DNA of 64,000 nucleotides. Source: Taudactylus pleione. Taxonomy: Eukaryota; Chordata; Amphibia; Anura; Myobatrachidae. This document shows, piece by piece, positions 32,531-44,240 of this stretch. Below the pieces are notes generated by a model, which was not told the origin of the DNA, did no database searches, and was given only the letters and a program-made list of their open reading frames with translations. How positions within the stretch are numbered: position 1 is the first letter of the stretch; each line of letters starts with the position of its first letter. The translations under genes and the position numbers were made by a program. The stretch covers positions 3,548,501 through 3,612,500 of the forward strand of contig JAUIMM010000124.1 of assembly GCA_031769625.1 (NCBI GenBank). The letters are read 5' to 3'.

Positions 32531-33567
32531 TCAGTGGTCTAAGCAAGGAGACATGAAAGGAGTTAGGTACATGCATAGTTGGAGGTAACTGTAACTTACA
32601 TGCCACTGGGTTGATAATTTTATAATACGAAAGGGACCAATATACCGGGGAGCAAACTTCATGGTAGGTACTTTATGTCGAAGATTTCTAGTAGACAACC
32701 AGGCATGATCCCCAACAGAATATTTAGGAACAGCCAAACGTTTTCTATCAGCAAAGGTTTTATAATTGTGAGAGGCTTTCCTAAGACACTTATGTACCTG
32801 GGTCCAAATTCCAGAAGAATGTTGGAGGGTAGCTTTAGCTGCTGGGACATCCACATTAGGAATTGACTGAAGCTCAGGAACTCGAGGATGTCGACCAGTA
32901 TTGGCAAAAAAAGGACTTACACATGTAGCAGACGAATAATGAAAGTTATGAGCAAACTCAGCCCAAGGCAAAAAATCCATCCAGTCATCTTGGGAGGAAG
33001 AAATATACATTCTTAAGAAGGTCTCCAACTCCTGGTTCACTCTTTCAGTTTGTCCATTTGACTGAGGATGACATGCAGAAGAAAACTGTAATTTAATTTG
33101 CAATGATGAACACAAAGCCCTCCAAAACTGAGCAACAAACTGGACACCCCGATCAGACACTATCTCAGAAGGAAGTCCATGAAGACGAAATATCTCTTTG
33201 ATAAATATTTGTGCTAATTTGGGGCTGACGGAATTCGAGCCAAAGGCAAAAATGAGCAGTCTTGGTAAAACGATCCACCACTACCCAAATAACTGTACAC
33301 CCCCTAGACTCAGGAAGATCTGTAATAAAATCCATGGAAAGATGGGTCCATGGTTGGGTGGGAATGGGTAGTGGATGGAGACTGCCGGGAGGACTTATGT
33401 TGTACACACTTAGAACAAGAACGTATAAACTCTTGGACATCTTTTTTCATGGAAGACCACCAATAGGAACGTTGCAAAAAAGAATACATTTTACGAACCC
33501 CTGGATGTCCAGAGAAATGAGAATTATGAGCCCAGGAAAGAAGTTTACCTCGTAACTCAGGTGCCAC
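32531..33567 (-). pseudogene. Ty3 integrase
   Basis: 33567-33310 has the zinc-binding HHCC domain (HFSGHPGVRKMYSFL and CSKCVQHK). 33440-33165 has [10 protein letters not shown] and [11 protein letters not shown] (first Asp). 33160-32531 has SDRGVQFVAQFWRAL (second Asp), SNGQTERVNQELETFL (Glu) and the C-terminal GPFRIIKL. All three catalytic residues are visible, but in three frames. Confidence 0.9.
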
Positions 33568-33667
33568 AAATATCTTCCCAGGAGGAGGATCAGGAAAGAT
33601 GGAAATTGAAGAAAAAGCCAGAGGGTTTTTATAGGGTACCTTTGGTCCTCATTTTGTTCTTTCTCTT

Positions 33668-34700
33668 TCAACATTGAGTGTGAGAGAGCATCTGCCTTTT
33701 ATTCAAAGAACCTGGACGATACCTGTGGACAAAATCAAAATGAGAAAAGAATAGTGCCCAACGAGCTTGTCGTGGGTTCAGGCAATGGGCAGTTTTCAAA
33801 TACAAAAAATTTTTATGGTCTGTAAAAATAGTAACAGGATGTTTTGCGCCTTCTAATAAATATCTCCACTCTTCCAAAGCTAACTTAATAGCTGACAGTT
33901 CTTGGTCCCCAATGGAGTAATTACTCTCAGCACTAGAAAACTTTCTGTAATAATTGGCAAAGCCTAAAAATCTCTGAATAGATTTTAACGAAGTGGGCAA
34001 AACCCAATCTTGAATAGCCTTTAACTTTTCAGGGTCCATCTGAAGCTCAGAACCGGAGATGATATACCCCAAAAAGGGTATAACTGGAACTTCGAAAACA
34101 AACTTGGAGATCTTACCATAAAGCTTATTAGCTCGAAGACGACTTAATACCTCTTTAACATGGGTACGATGATCAGAAAGATTCCTGAAAAATCTAAATA
34201 TCATCAAGATAAACAATAACAAACTGGTAAAGTATATCTCGGAAAATTTCATTCACAAACTCCTGGAACACTGCAGGAGCATTACTTAAACCAAAAGGCA
34301 TGACAAGGTTCTCATAATGGACATCTCGCGTATTAAACGCGGTTTTCCACTCTTCACCTTCTTTAACTCTGATCAAATTATAAGCTCCTTTTAGATCAAG
34401 TTTAGTAAATAGTTGAGAACCCTTAACTCTATCAAACAATTCTGTAATGAGAGGTAAAGGATATTTATTTTTTACCGTAATTTAGACCTCTAAAGTCGAT
34501 ACATGGACGAAGACCACCATCTTTTTTCTCTACAAAAAAGAAGCCCGCTCCAGCGGGAGATGAAGAAGGCCTGATAAACCCCTTTCGTAGGTTATCTCGC
34601 ACACACTCCAACATGGCTTGAGTCTCAGGAACAGAGAGAGGGTATACTCGACCTTTAGGTGGCATTTTACCAGGGATAAGTTCAATAGGACAATCCCAGG
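33668..34700 (-). pseudogene. Ty3 reverse transcriptase and RNase H, internal deletion
   Basis: 34665-34465 carries [34 protein letters not shown] and [11 protein letters not shown]. 34439-34194 carries [36 protein letters not shown] and the catalytic YLDD. 34252-33668 carries FVFEVPVIPFLGYIIS and RFLGFANYYRKF, then jumps to YSIGDQELSAIKLALEEWRY and VTIFTDHKNFLYL. The jump deletes the segment between the RT thumb and the RNase H core. Frame breaks occur at about 34455 and 34200. Confidence 0.88.
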
Positions 34701-34770
34701 GATGATGCGGTGGGAGTTTGCAAATTCATGATAAGGCTGTGGGAGAGAGGGTGGAACATCTACTTTCACT

Positions 34771-35230
34771 TCAGCCAATCGTACCACAGGAATCAAAACA
34801 ATTTAATTTGCTTTTTGGATTCCAAGAAAGAATTTGAGAACAAGTCCAATCAATATGAGGGTTATGAAGAGTTAACCATGGTAAACCAAGAACTATATCA
34901 TACATAGAAATAGGTAATACCAAAAACTCTAAACTTTCTTCATTCAAAGCTCCTACCCTCATTGTTTTATAGTGCTTTTGTGTGAACTGGCAGTCAGACA
35001 GCCTATGCACAAGTTACTCGTATTGTTACTCCCAGGATCCCCTGGACATTTCCACATGTTTTATATTTCCATAGACTTTGTTTGATGTGTAATATATCCA
35101 TTAGAAATTCTAGTCCCATTTACTGCAGAAAGGGAAAAAGAATGGGTTAATTTGACAACAGGAATTTTCAACTTTTGAACCACAGACAATGAAATAAAAT
35201 TGCCACCTGCTCTATTTTGGGGGAAACTTT
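34771..35230 (-). pseudogene. Ty3 aspartic protease, catalytic motif destroyed
   Basis: 35197-35220 reads NRAGGNF where an active element has the D-S-G-A-x-x-N-F type active site, so the catalytic Asp is lost. The C-terminal part (35010 to 34771) keeps LPISMYDIVLGLPWLTLHNP and HIDWTCSQILSW, typical of this clade's protease. Confidence 0.8.
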
Positions 35231-35269
35231 AGAGAGCACCCCTAGTTTGACTTTCCCTCCATCAACTAG

Positions 35270-36154
35270 GGATGACCGTTTCCCGGCCTTATTGAACATT
35301 TAGCCAAAAAATGTTCTGAGCATGCACAATACAAGCACAGATTAGAACGCCTTCTATGTTGCTCTACTTCAGACAATTTGGCTTTATTAATTTGCATAGG
35401 CTCATCAGATGTACCATGAACAGAGCGAGACTGGGGAAGAGAATTTTTAGAACACTCAGTGCGATTCCTCTGAACCTCTCATTCACACATACGCAGATCA
35501 ATTTTAATAGTCAATGAAATTAACTCATCCAAACTCTCAGGAAGATCCCAAGCCACCAACTCATCTTTAAGTCTCTCAGAAACCATACCAATATGCTGCT
35601 CTTAATGCCTCATTGTTCCACTTAAGTTCTGCGGCTATAGTTTGAAAACGAACCACATACTGACCAACTGGAGCTGCTCTCTGCTTTACTCGTAAAATAT
35701 CCACAGATGCAGCCACTGATCTTCCAGGTTTATCAAATATCCTTTAAAAAATAGAAACAAAATCTTGGTAATTAGACATTAAGGCATCATTTCTCTCCCA
35801 TAAAGGAGAGGCCCACTCAACAGCAGCACCAGACAATAATGACATAACATAAGCCACTTTGACACAAGGGGTGGCAAAACTCTGAGGTAACAATTCAAAA
35901 TGAATCTCACATTGGTTGAGAAATCCTCTACATGTTTTTGGATTTCCATCATAAGAGGTGGGAGTTGGAAGGCGTAAATGAGAAGCAGAAACCCCAGATG
36001 TACTTGTAACAGGAATTTTAAGTTTATCAAGACTTGTGGAAAGATCCTGTAGACACTGTAAAACTTGAACTTGAGAATTTTCATGTGCTTCCAAACGGGC
36101 GGTCAAACCCTGAAGCACCTGTACCCCAATAGCCTGTTCCAGATCTGGATTCAT
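35270..36154 (-). pseudogene. Ty3 gag (capsid and zinc knuckle)
   Basis: The ATG is at 36154, about 20 bp inside the 5' LTR border. The frame to 35744 has a helical N-terminus, then LRLPTPTSYDGNPKTCRGFL with NQCEIHFEL and VMSLLSGAAVEWASPLWERN, the Ty3 capsid signature shared with the RTL/PEG10 family. After frame breaks, 35296-35337 encodes an intact CCHC zinc knuckle (CLYCACSEHFLAKC). Gag packages element RNA. Multiple stops lie between 35744 and 35340. Confidence 0.87.
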
Positions 36155-36172
36155 TTTTAGGTCTGTGCAAAC

Positions 36173-37633
36173 TGTCATGGCTGCGGACACTTGACTCCTG
36201 GAGGGAGGCAGGCCTACTAGGCACAATAAACTGGGGTAGTCTTAGGAATGACCTTTCCATGAAACTCAGTAGCACAGGATAAAAGTAAAATAGAATTTAT
36301 TCACATAAGAATTATAAACAGCAAGGTCTCAAATAAAGTCTCAAACAGCACAGAGGTTCACATATGAAATAATATGTATAGGAGAGAATCCCCAAATTTA
36401 TATAAGCAGTCTTTAGCATATAAGAACTAACGTGGTAGGGAACCCCGAGTCCAGAATGAGGCTAACACCTCAGGATGACATTAAGGACCTTTTGCCAGGG
36501 TAGAACCCTGTAGTAATGGAAATCCGGAGCAGAGCGGGACCTGCAGAATAATATAGTTCTGGGACAGGACCGAGCCCTGCGGTGCAGTGAGAGATGAAGC
36601 AAACTTGAGCCTTGTGGAGTAATGAAGTCGGAGCAGGGTTAAGCCCTGTAAGACGATGAGATTCCAGGACAGGGTTGAGCACTGCGGCATAGCTAGAGGT
36701 CGGAGCGGGGTTGACCCCCGTGATGCAGAGAGGATTGTAGCGGGGTTGAGCCCTGTGATGCGGAGAAGATTTTAGCGGGGTTGAGCCCCGTGACGTGGAG
36801 AAGTTTGTAGCGGGGTTGAGCCCTGTGGTGCGGAGAAGATTGTAGCGGGATTGAGCCCCATGTTGCAGAGAAGATTGTAGTGGGGGTTGAGCCCCGGGAT
36901 GCGGAGAAGATTGTAGCGGGTTGAGCCCCGTGATGCGGAGAAGATTGTAGCGAGGTTGAGCCCTGTGATGCGAAGAAGATTGTAGCAGGGTTGAGCCCTG
37001 TGATGCGGAGAAGATTGTAGCAGGGTTGGGCCCTGTAGTATGGCTAGGATTCGGAGCTGGGTTGAGCCCCGTGATGCAGAGGTGACACTGTAACGGTGCA
37101 GTTGACAACTGTAACAAGGATGAGTTCAATATCCACAGGAACGGAAAGACAACAGGCAAAGTAAATAGTGCAGCAAAATAGTGAAACTGCCATAATGGAG
37201 CAATCAGCAATACTTAGGCAATAGGAATGCTGGGCCCTGTAGTGCAGCGGGTGACTGACATCAGAAGTTCATCTGGAATACAACAAAGTCCACAGCAATC
37301 CACAGGCACAGTGGGGATCTGGCAGGAGTCCAAGAAAAGACCTGAAAGCAACGTTCCACAGACACTGAGACACAGTTAGTAACAGGCTTTATACTAGAGT
37401 TCTGTGATCCATAGGAAGTTTCAGAACAATTGCCCGAAATGGAACCAGGTTTGGCAATGAGCAATCTAGGAATCCCACAACCTGACGACACCTGGGAAAC
37501 AGATGATCACTTTAACACTCTATCCCCTGAATGAGAAGCATGCCAGCAAGCAGGATAGCTCCTCCAATGACCACAATGGAACTTTGGCAAAGGTAGTCTA
37601 TCTTTATGTACTGAAATAGTCACAGTCCTGACA
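36173..37633 (-). repeat. Ty3 5' LTR (1461 bp) with internal minisatellite
   Basis: Near identical to 30934-32264 but about 130 bp longer, because the 36-bp tandem unit (containing GCGGAGAAGATTGTAGCGGG) has more copies at about 36700-37060. Confidence 0.9.
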
Positions 37634-37914
37634 CTGCATAGTCAGACAATGCTTGCAGATCTGGGGGTGGCCAGTAACTGCACAGAAAGAGACCTAATAC
37701 AGGCATGCCTCTGAGTATGGGGGGCGTGCCTTGAACACTGATGGACACCTTGGTTGTGTCATGTCACCAGGAAGTGCACTGCAGTGTTTAGAGTAGTGAT
37801 GGACAGCCAAAGCCCGGCATTGTATAGTTGCCAGGCTTCAGACATCAAATCATGCGACGCGATGGCAACTAGCCATTGCATTGCAACAATTCGATACTAT
37901 AACCATTGCAATGG
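37634..37914. other. Short spacer, no gene recognised
   Basis: Contains the flank of the Ty3 insertion and an AT-rich palindrome-like stretch (CTATAACCATTGCAATGGTTATAG at about 37898). Confidence 0.4.
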
Positions 37915-38883
37915 TTATAGTACTGCCTGAAAAGGGGACAGGGCCTGTGGGACAGTAGGGCGGGGCCTCACTGCACCCCCGTCTAGGTCACATGTCTCTG
38001 AGATGCTGGGCTGCCTCCAAGCTCCCCCTATACAGAGAATAGATGCCATGCTCATATGTCTAATTTCTTTAGCCACTGCCTCCCATTGGGCTTCTGGTAT
38101 TTTATGGGGCTTTATGATAACCTTAACTCCTGGTTCAGTGATTATGTCATGTTTGATGATTGTTGTTAACCCTGTTATCTCAAAAAATGAATCTTTATTT
38201 CTTATGAGAAATTCTTTAGCCTCATGGGGTTGAATAGTTGAGAGGGTTTTGGATATGGTTACCTCGGCAACCAAAGTCACTGAGGTTAATATAGGGACCG
38301 GGGTGGCTGAAAGAGCTACTTTAACTTTCAAGGTTTTATAAGATTTACATTGTAGAGCTGTTTGGGCATTGTTTTCCCAGGCTGGTAAACTTTATAATTA
38401 ACCTCACCCAGACTTCCATAATGTGGCCAGGGACCATGGTACTGATATTCCCGGCTGGAATCACAGTATTCAGATAGAGCTATATGGACCAGGCCAGAAA
38501 AAACTCTGTGAAATTCTCTCAGAAGTCTTCTCTATCCCTAGATGTCCTGCAGTTATGTGACCATGAACCAGGTCCAAAAACATTCTTCTATATGCCTTAG
38601 GAATGACCAATTGTTCCACAGTTACTTCTCCTTTTTTGGACACTTGGTACAAGTGATTAGCCTGTATGGAGCTGGAACTGGCTGTCACATCTGTGGAAGC
38701 ACTCTGGCACTGCTGACAGATGCTATACTGTGAGGCCTTGAGAGAGGTGGTGCAGCGATGCCACGAGTAGGCCCAGAGACTTTTGCTGCTGGGCATACTC
38801 AATGGCCAGTTCAATTGCTGCACCCTGGTAGCTTCCTGCTGAGCCGCTGTAGCCTGTAACATCGCTTTAACCATGTCTTCCAT
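37915..38883 (-). mobile_element. Second Ty3/gypsy element, heavily deleted
   Basis: On the minus strand, 38883-38760 encodes a short gag-like start (MEDMVKAMLQATAAQQEATR). 38640-38470 has LYQVSKKGEVTVEQLVIP with FLDLVHGHITAGHLGIEKTS and FFWPG, the integrase HHCC region. 38331-37990 has ITGLTTIIKHDIITEPG with KPHKIPEAQWEAVAKEI, the segment before the reverse transcriptase. Domain order is rearranged relative to a complete element. No LTR was recognised. Confidence 0.75.
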
Positions 38884-39055
38884 ATTATCTGTGGGTGTAG
38901 GGGTGAAGTAGAATCTGGCATTCTTACGTATCTGATGATGCCACCACCATGTATTTCATAGTATAATAGCAAAAACATTGGGTGTCTGTCCCTTTAAATT
39001 TTACACATGGATTTTTATGGGTGTAATGTAAGTGCAAATTCTTGCATACAGGTGA

Positions 39056-40617
39056 AATACAATACACAATAATAATCTAATGCGCTCCCCCTGGTGCTGT
39101 ACTGGTGTTGTCTACTGTATTTTAAGGAGTATATGACTGATGATTCTCGAGTAATATGTACAACACAGTGGGCGTAATACCATGTGACGTAGTGATGTGT
39201 CATACACACTATGGACTAGAGATAGTGAAAGTACACAGCATTTAATGTAGTAAAACAACCACATCAAAATACAATAGGTTATACTGTTTCTAGTCAAAGT
39301 CACAATGGGGGTAACTAAAATATGGGTACAGTAATATGGAAGGTGAATCTCATGCACGTGATAAGTAAACTGGTAACGTGGTTATGCCGATATAGTAGAA
39401 GAAGTCAACAGGTGGCGTCCCAACCTGAGTTGATCCTTTTCAGTCACTTCTTCAACAAGTGAAGCGATGGGTATAAAGAGGATGATCGCACTGTGTGGGG
39501 TAACACAAGTGCGGGGGTACCTGTATGTTGGAGTCTCTGTTTCAGGATGTCTGGAGTTCGCCGGGTTTCTCTCTAGGGACGCAACAAGCGGCACACCTGG
39601 TCCTGGTGGTCCGCTTAGAGTCAACCTGGAGTGTAGCTCCGTGGTTGGTACAGCAGGTTTTGCATTTCGGCCTTTTAGGCCTTCGTCTGGGGGTGTGTTA
39701 GCATATGTGCTGGTTCCTGCTTGTATTTATACGAACAGGTAACCTTTGATTGGTTCTTGTTGTCATCTATCCAGCAATGTTGTTCCAAATGGTCTTTCAA
39801 CAATGCATTGGGACCCACACTCAATCTCCTGCATGATACTGAAATTTCCCTGAATTCCGAATCACGTGACCGCTACCTGCCCCTAGAGCGCGCTCTACCC
39901 AGAAGAACATAGGAGCCGGACGATCAGTGCTGCAACGCAGAGGAGACTGTTCCACTCAGGACGAGAGAAGGAGAGGAAGGCACAGCAGTAACGCGGCTCA
40001 CCCCCCACCGGCAACACCGCAAAACCTGCTGAACCAACCACGGAGCTACACTCCAGGTTGACCACCAGGACCAGGTGTGCCGCTTGTTGCGTCCCTAGAG
40101 AGAAACCCGGCGAACTCCAGACAGCCTGAAACAGAGACTCCAACATACAGGTACCCCCGCACTTGTGTTACCCCACACAGTGCGATCATCCTCTTTATAC
40201 CCATCGCTTCACTTGTTGAAGAAGTGACTGAAAAGGATCAACTCAGGTTGGGACGCCACCTGTTGACTTCCTCTACTATATCAGCATAACCACGTTACCA
40301 GTTTACTTATCACATGCATGGGATTCACCTTCCATATTACTGTACCCATATTTTAGTTACCCCCATTGTGACTTTGACTAGAAACAGTATAACCTATTGT
40401 ATTTTGTTGTGGTTGTTTTACTACATTAAATGCTGTGTACTTTCACTATCTCTAGTCCATAGTGTGTATGACACATCACTACGTCACATGGTATTATGCC
40501 CACTGTGTTGTACATATTACTCGAGAATCATCAGTCATATACTCCTTAAAATACAGTAGACAACACCAGTACAGCACCAGGGGGAGCGCATTAGATTATT
40601 ATTGTGTATTGTATTTA
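39056..40617. repeat. Large inverted repeat (about 600-bp arms, 345-bp centre)
   Basis: The left arm (39056 to about 39672) and right arm (about 40017-40617) are near-perfect reverse complements; for example TAATGCGCTCCCCCTGGTGC at 39077 and its complement at 40578. Each arm carries the same 70-80 codon open frame, which has no recognised motif. The centre (39673-40016) is unique. GCATACAGGTGA lies just outside the left arm and again at about 40706. It could be a foldback transposon or a local inverted duplication. Confidence 0.88.
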
Positions 40618-40805
40618 ACCCCAGAGGGATTGGCACCCTCATATCTAGGTGCCGCATAACCCGTCAGATATAATCCAGTGCGCAGGAATACTGAATCTCT
40701 TATTGCATACAGGTGAGCCCAGCTAGTTTGTTGTTCCATGCATTATGAAGCACGCAATGCGAGCCCCGCTATGCTGTGGAGTATGAAATCACAGCATAAA
40801 GTACT

Positions 40806-41195
40806 GAGGGTCTCATTCAGACCCGCTCGCGAGCGCAGGATGCTCGCAAGCGGGTCGATGGTACCCAAATGCGCATGCGCACAATGGAGGCTGCTCCGTC
40901 GTGCGCATGCGCGAGACCCGGCGAGCGACGGGGAAGCCATCGCTCGGGGTCTCGCACCAAAGGGGGCGTGCTGTCGATGGTGAGGGACAGCACGCCCCCT
41001 TTGGTGGGCATGCCGGGGCGTGGCTGCCCAGACAGAGGCATTCCCATGGGAACGCCTACCGTCTGGGTCCGGCCCTGGAGTGATTTTGGCTCTATCAGAG
41101 GCAAAATCACTCCCACTGACATCACTAGTGATGTCAGTGGGGCCGGACCCAGACGGAGGCATCTCCATGGGAACACCTACCGTCTGGGTCCGGTA
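40806..41195. repeat. Truncated relative of the 9500 MITE
   Basis: The left end GAGGGTCTCATTCAGACCCG and the core CACTGACATCACTAGTGATG match the style of the 9500-10018 element. Internal hairpins are clear (AAAGGGGGCGTGCTGTC and GACAGCACGCCCCCTTT). The matching right end is missing. Confidence 0.7.
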
Positions 41196-41750
41196 AAATG
41201 CACAGTCAGTTTGTAATCCAGAGACCCCTCTTTCGCTCAGACCCTACTACTAGTTTCTAAGACATGAATTCACTAAAGTTCAGTACAGTGTATGAGCATT
41301 GCACACCAATTTTTTGAGCTAATGCACTGTGTGTCACTCCCGACCGGCTTCACTAGGCATGTGTAGTACTATGGGACTCCACACGCCACAGCATAGTGCG
41401 ACTAGCAGGGCACTTCCTGGCATATGGAGCGCCATACACCACTTTCTTGAGCACACAGCGCATCAGCCTAGTGCTGACGCATTGTGTCTCACTCCCAGCC
41501 GGCTTCACTGCGCATGCACCGGAGATCCCATGTGAGTGCAGCCCCCGGAGCCGGCAGCCACCACAGCAGCTTAAAATTGCACAGTCAGTTTGTAATCCAG
41601 GGACCCCTCTTTGACTCAGACCTGACTACTAGTTTCTAAGACATGCATTCACTACAGTATCTAAGTCTGGGACAGTGCTGACAGTGCTGCAAGTGTGCAG
41701 CATAAAACACACAGTCAGTTTTGCTACCCAGACCTCACTACTACAGTAGT
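41196..41750 (+). repeat. Direct repeat, about 375-bp period
   Basis: GCACAGTCAGTTTGTAATCC and about 80 following bases occur at 41199 and 41578; a partial third copy starts near 41710. CACTCCC(A/G)(A/C)CCGGCTTCACT also occurs twice (41334, 41491). This indicates a short tandem array of unknown class. Confidence 0.65.
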
Positions 41751-44060
41751 TTCTCTCTGCTATTTGGTTGGTAGTTTTTCTCTCTCCAAGGTCCTATTTA
41801 TCATTGGGGGCTGGGTGGCCCCAATAATTAAGTATCCAACTCGCTGCAAGTTGCAGCAATGGATACTTAGTACGAGGGCAGCAGTGTTACTTACTGATGC
41901 TGTGCCGGCCTTCTGCACATGTGTGACCTGAGGTCACGCATGCGCGCGGCCACAGTGTCATTAGGCAGAGGCAGCAGACGGATCAGACCGGATCCCTATT
42001 AACAACTCAGGACCTCTTTCCCATGGGAAGCATTAAGGCTTCGAGAACCAAAACCACCTGAAGATGGCGTTGGTTCCCCCAATGCTTGATACATCTTCCG
42101 TATAGCCTGTTGTTAGCTTTTATGGCAATAAGTTGAAATGGATAGCTCTTCATTTTGCATTCAACACATTTTTTTATGGTTATTTTTATATTATTTTTAT
42201 ATTATTTCATAAAATTATCTTAAAATGTGTTAATTTAGTTCTCAGAAGATGTGCACATTTAATGTGCTTCTTAGGGAGTTGAATGGAGAGAAACAGGGAT
42301 ATGTTCTATTTAGTTTTTGTTTTTTCAACTTTCCACAATTCTCTTTTCCTACCAGGAGTACTTTGTACTAATAGATACATCTTTGTTAGTAACTCTAATA
42401 GCAATTACTATTAGATTGGTGTAATATCTTACATAGGATAAGAGGAGTGTGATCCCCTAATCCAATACTCTGTGGTATGATACGACAGATTTGATGTCTC
42501 TCAATGCCATTTTGTGCAAAAGGGTTTTAGAAACAATGGAATGCATACAAAAGTGAATAAATGCCAAAGACACACAATAGTTTGAGCACACTGTATATAA
42601 ATACTGTAGCTAAACCATATCTTAGGTATGCATGGAAATCTGTAACACCTGGGGGTAGATTTACTAAAGCTTCTAAAATGAAAAGTGATGATGTTGTCCA
42701 CAGCAACCAATCAGATAATAGCTATCATTTATCTATTGCATCCTAGAAAATGATAGCATCTGATAAGGATTTATGTATTTTGCAGCCATTTATTTGTGGA
42801 CTTACCACATTGAAGTTGAATTTCACCCCCACATATTTTTTTTTATTAAATCAAATATAATCTATTTATTTGGACAGCAAAGTGACACAATAATTAGCTT
42901 GCTGCCTCAGCCCAGGAGTATTGGTTTGATTCTCACAAACTCTCATTTGCATGGTTTGAGCCTCTTTTTCAAATATTAATACTAAATACTAATAGTTAAT
43001 GCAGTATAATCTACCAGATTATGCACTGTAATACAATGCACTATAGTCCTGGTAATGATGTATAATGTAACATATGTAGAATAATAAAGCACATGATGGT
43101 GATCCTGTCTATATATACCACATTAATGCACGCTGCATATGATAGGGGACCCCCATACAGACCAGCCAATGTCTAAAGTTCAATGAGAACTGCATTAAGT
43201 CTAATAAAGGACAAATACATGTCTTTGTAAAGATAATAAAAAGGTTCAATAATCTAAATTAGCACCACTGGGGTGGTTTTTACAATTACATTCTTAGTTT
43301 GCAATGTGCTGTTATTATAAATGTTCTTTTCAGAAGAAAACATTAGCTTTGTTAATCCATCCCCTAATTTTACTTGACAGGAGGACAAATCTTGGTGTAG
43401 TTTATATAGAAACATAGAAAGCACCCAGGTTCATCTATGTCCCTGCTCTACCAGGTAACTGGCCCTCTAATAGAGGGACAGAGGAGGCTAGCTGTGTCCT
43501 TCCAGACTATTGGCATCGGGCGATGGCCCTATCCACTCGCCCCTTAAACTGTCCCTGTCAATTTAAAGAATAGGTAATAAATAAATATATATATTTTTTT
43601 ATATGGTCATTTAATCCAGCCCTTGTGTTGTGTACATCACTACCCTCCCAGTGCCACATATTGCCTCTTCTTGCAGCATCTATCTACTGTATTGTGTGAC
43701 CCTATTAAGCTCAGGCAGCAGTGACGATCTAGGTTTGCCGCAGTAAACTGGGCCGTTTATAGGGGCAGGTGAGCCGTGCAATCGCATGGGACGCCCTGCC
43801 CACTGCTGGCAAGAACCGGGAGGACTACACTAACCTCCCGAGTTCCGCCTCCCCTGCTGCCTCTACCTCGCTGCCCAGAAGAACTATTCACCTGGCTCGT
43901 GCCTGCCTGAGAAGAAGCACAGAGGACTGGGACCACACAGAGCAGCACTGTAGGAGGAGAAGCCGAGGAGCAAGAAAGCAAGCAGGAGGAGGTAAGTGTG
44001 GGCTTCTCTGGGCTCGTGGCTGGGGAGACAGAGGATGATGCTGAGAGAAAAGGGGAACCT
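41751..44060. other. Mostly unrecognised; one MITE half and one LINE-like tail
   Basis: 42651-42770 (GGGGGTAGATTTACTAAAGC and AGCAACCAATCAGATAATAG) is one half of the MITE family found complete at 59623-60235. 43405-43500 (TAGAAACATAGAAAGCACCC) resembles an amphibian LINE 3' tail. No gene is seen; long Pro/Leu-rich frames near 43760-44380 are compositional. Confidence 0.45.
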
Positions 44061-44240
44061 GGCTGATTGGCACAAAAGGGGGAGGCTGGCTGATTGCCAC
44101 AAACAGGGGGAGGCTGGCTCATTGGCCCAAAAGGGGGAGGCTGGCTGATTGACACACAAGGAGAGCCTGATTGACACACAAGGGTAGGCTGATTGACACA
44201 CAATGGGAGGCTGATTGACACAGGGGAGGGATTGAGGCTG
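44061..44240. repeat. Minisatellite, 24-33 bp unit
   Basis: Seven or so units of GGGGAGGCTGGCTGATTGGC and shorter variants such as GGCTGATTGACACACAAGG. Related GGCTGGCTGGAGG units recur at 44575-44635. Confidence 0.8.

Larger units (their letters stand above)
30934..37633 (-). mobile_element. Ty3/gypsy chromovirus with both LTRs
   Basis: A minus-strand LTR retrotransposon of 6.7 kb. LTRs start TGTCAGGACTG and end GCCATGACA or GCCGTGACA. The flanks are CTGCT (30929-30933) and CTGCA (37634-37638), a 4-5 bp target duplication. Inside, in order, are gag, protease, reverse transcriptase, RNase H, integrase and a chromodomain. This order and the gag type match the vertebrate Sushi/Mart chromovirus group, the source of host genes such as PEG10 and RTL1. 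All frames are broken, so it is inactive. Confidence 0.92.

Noticed and set aside
32659..32907. Overlapping second frame in Ty3 integrase
   Set aside because: Shadow of the integrase frame, which has clear catalytic motifs.
36470..37210. 246-codon protein-coding gene
   Set aside because: It is translation of the LTR minisatellite; the same frame recurs in the other LTR with a different length.
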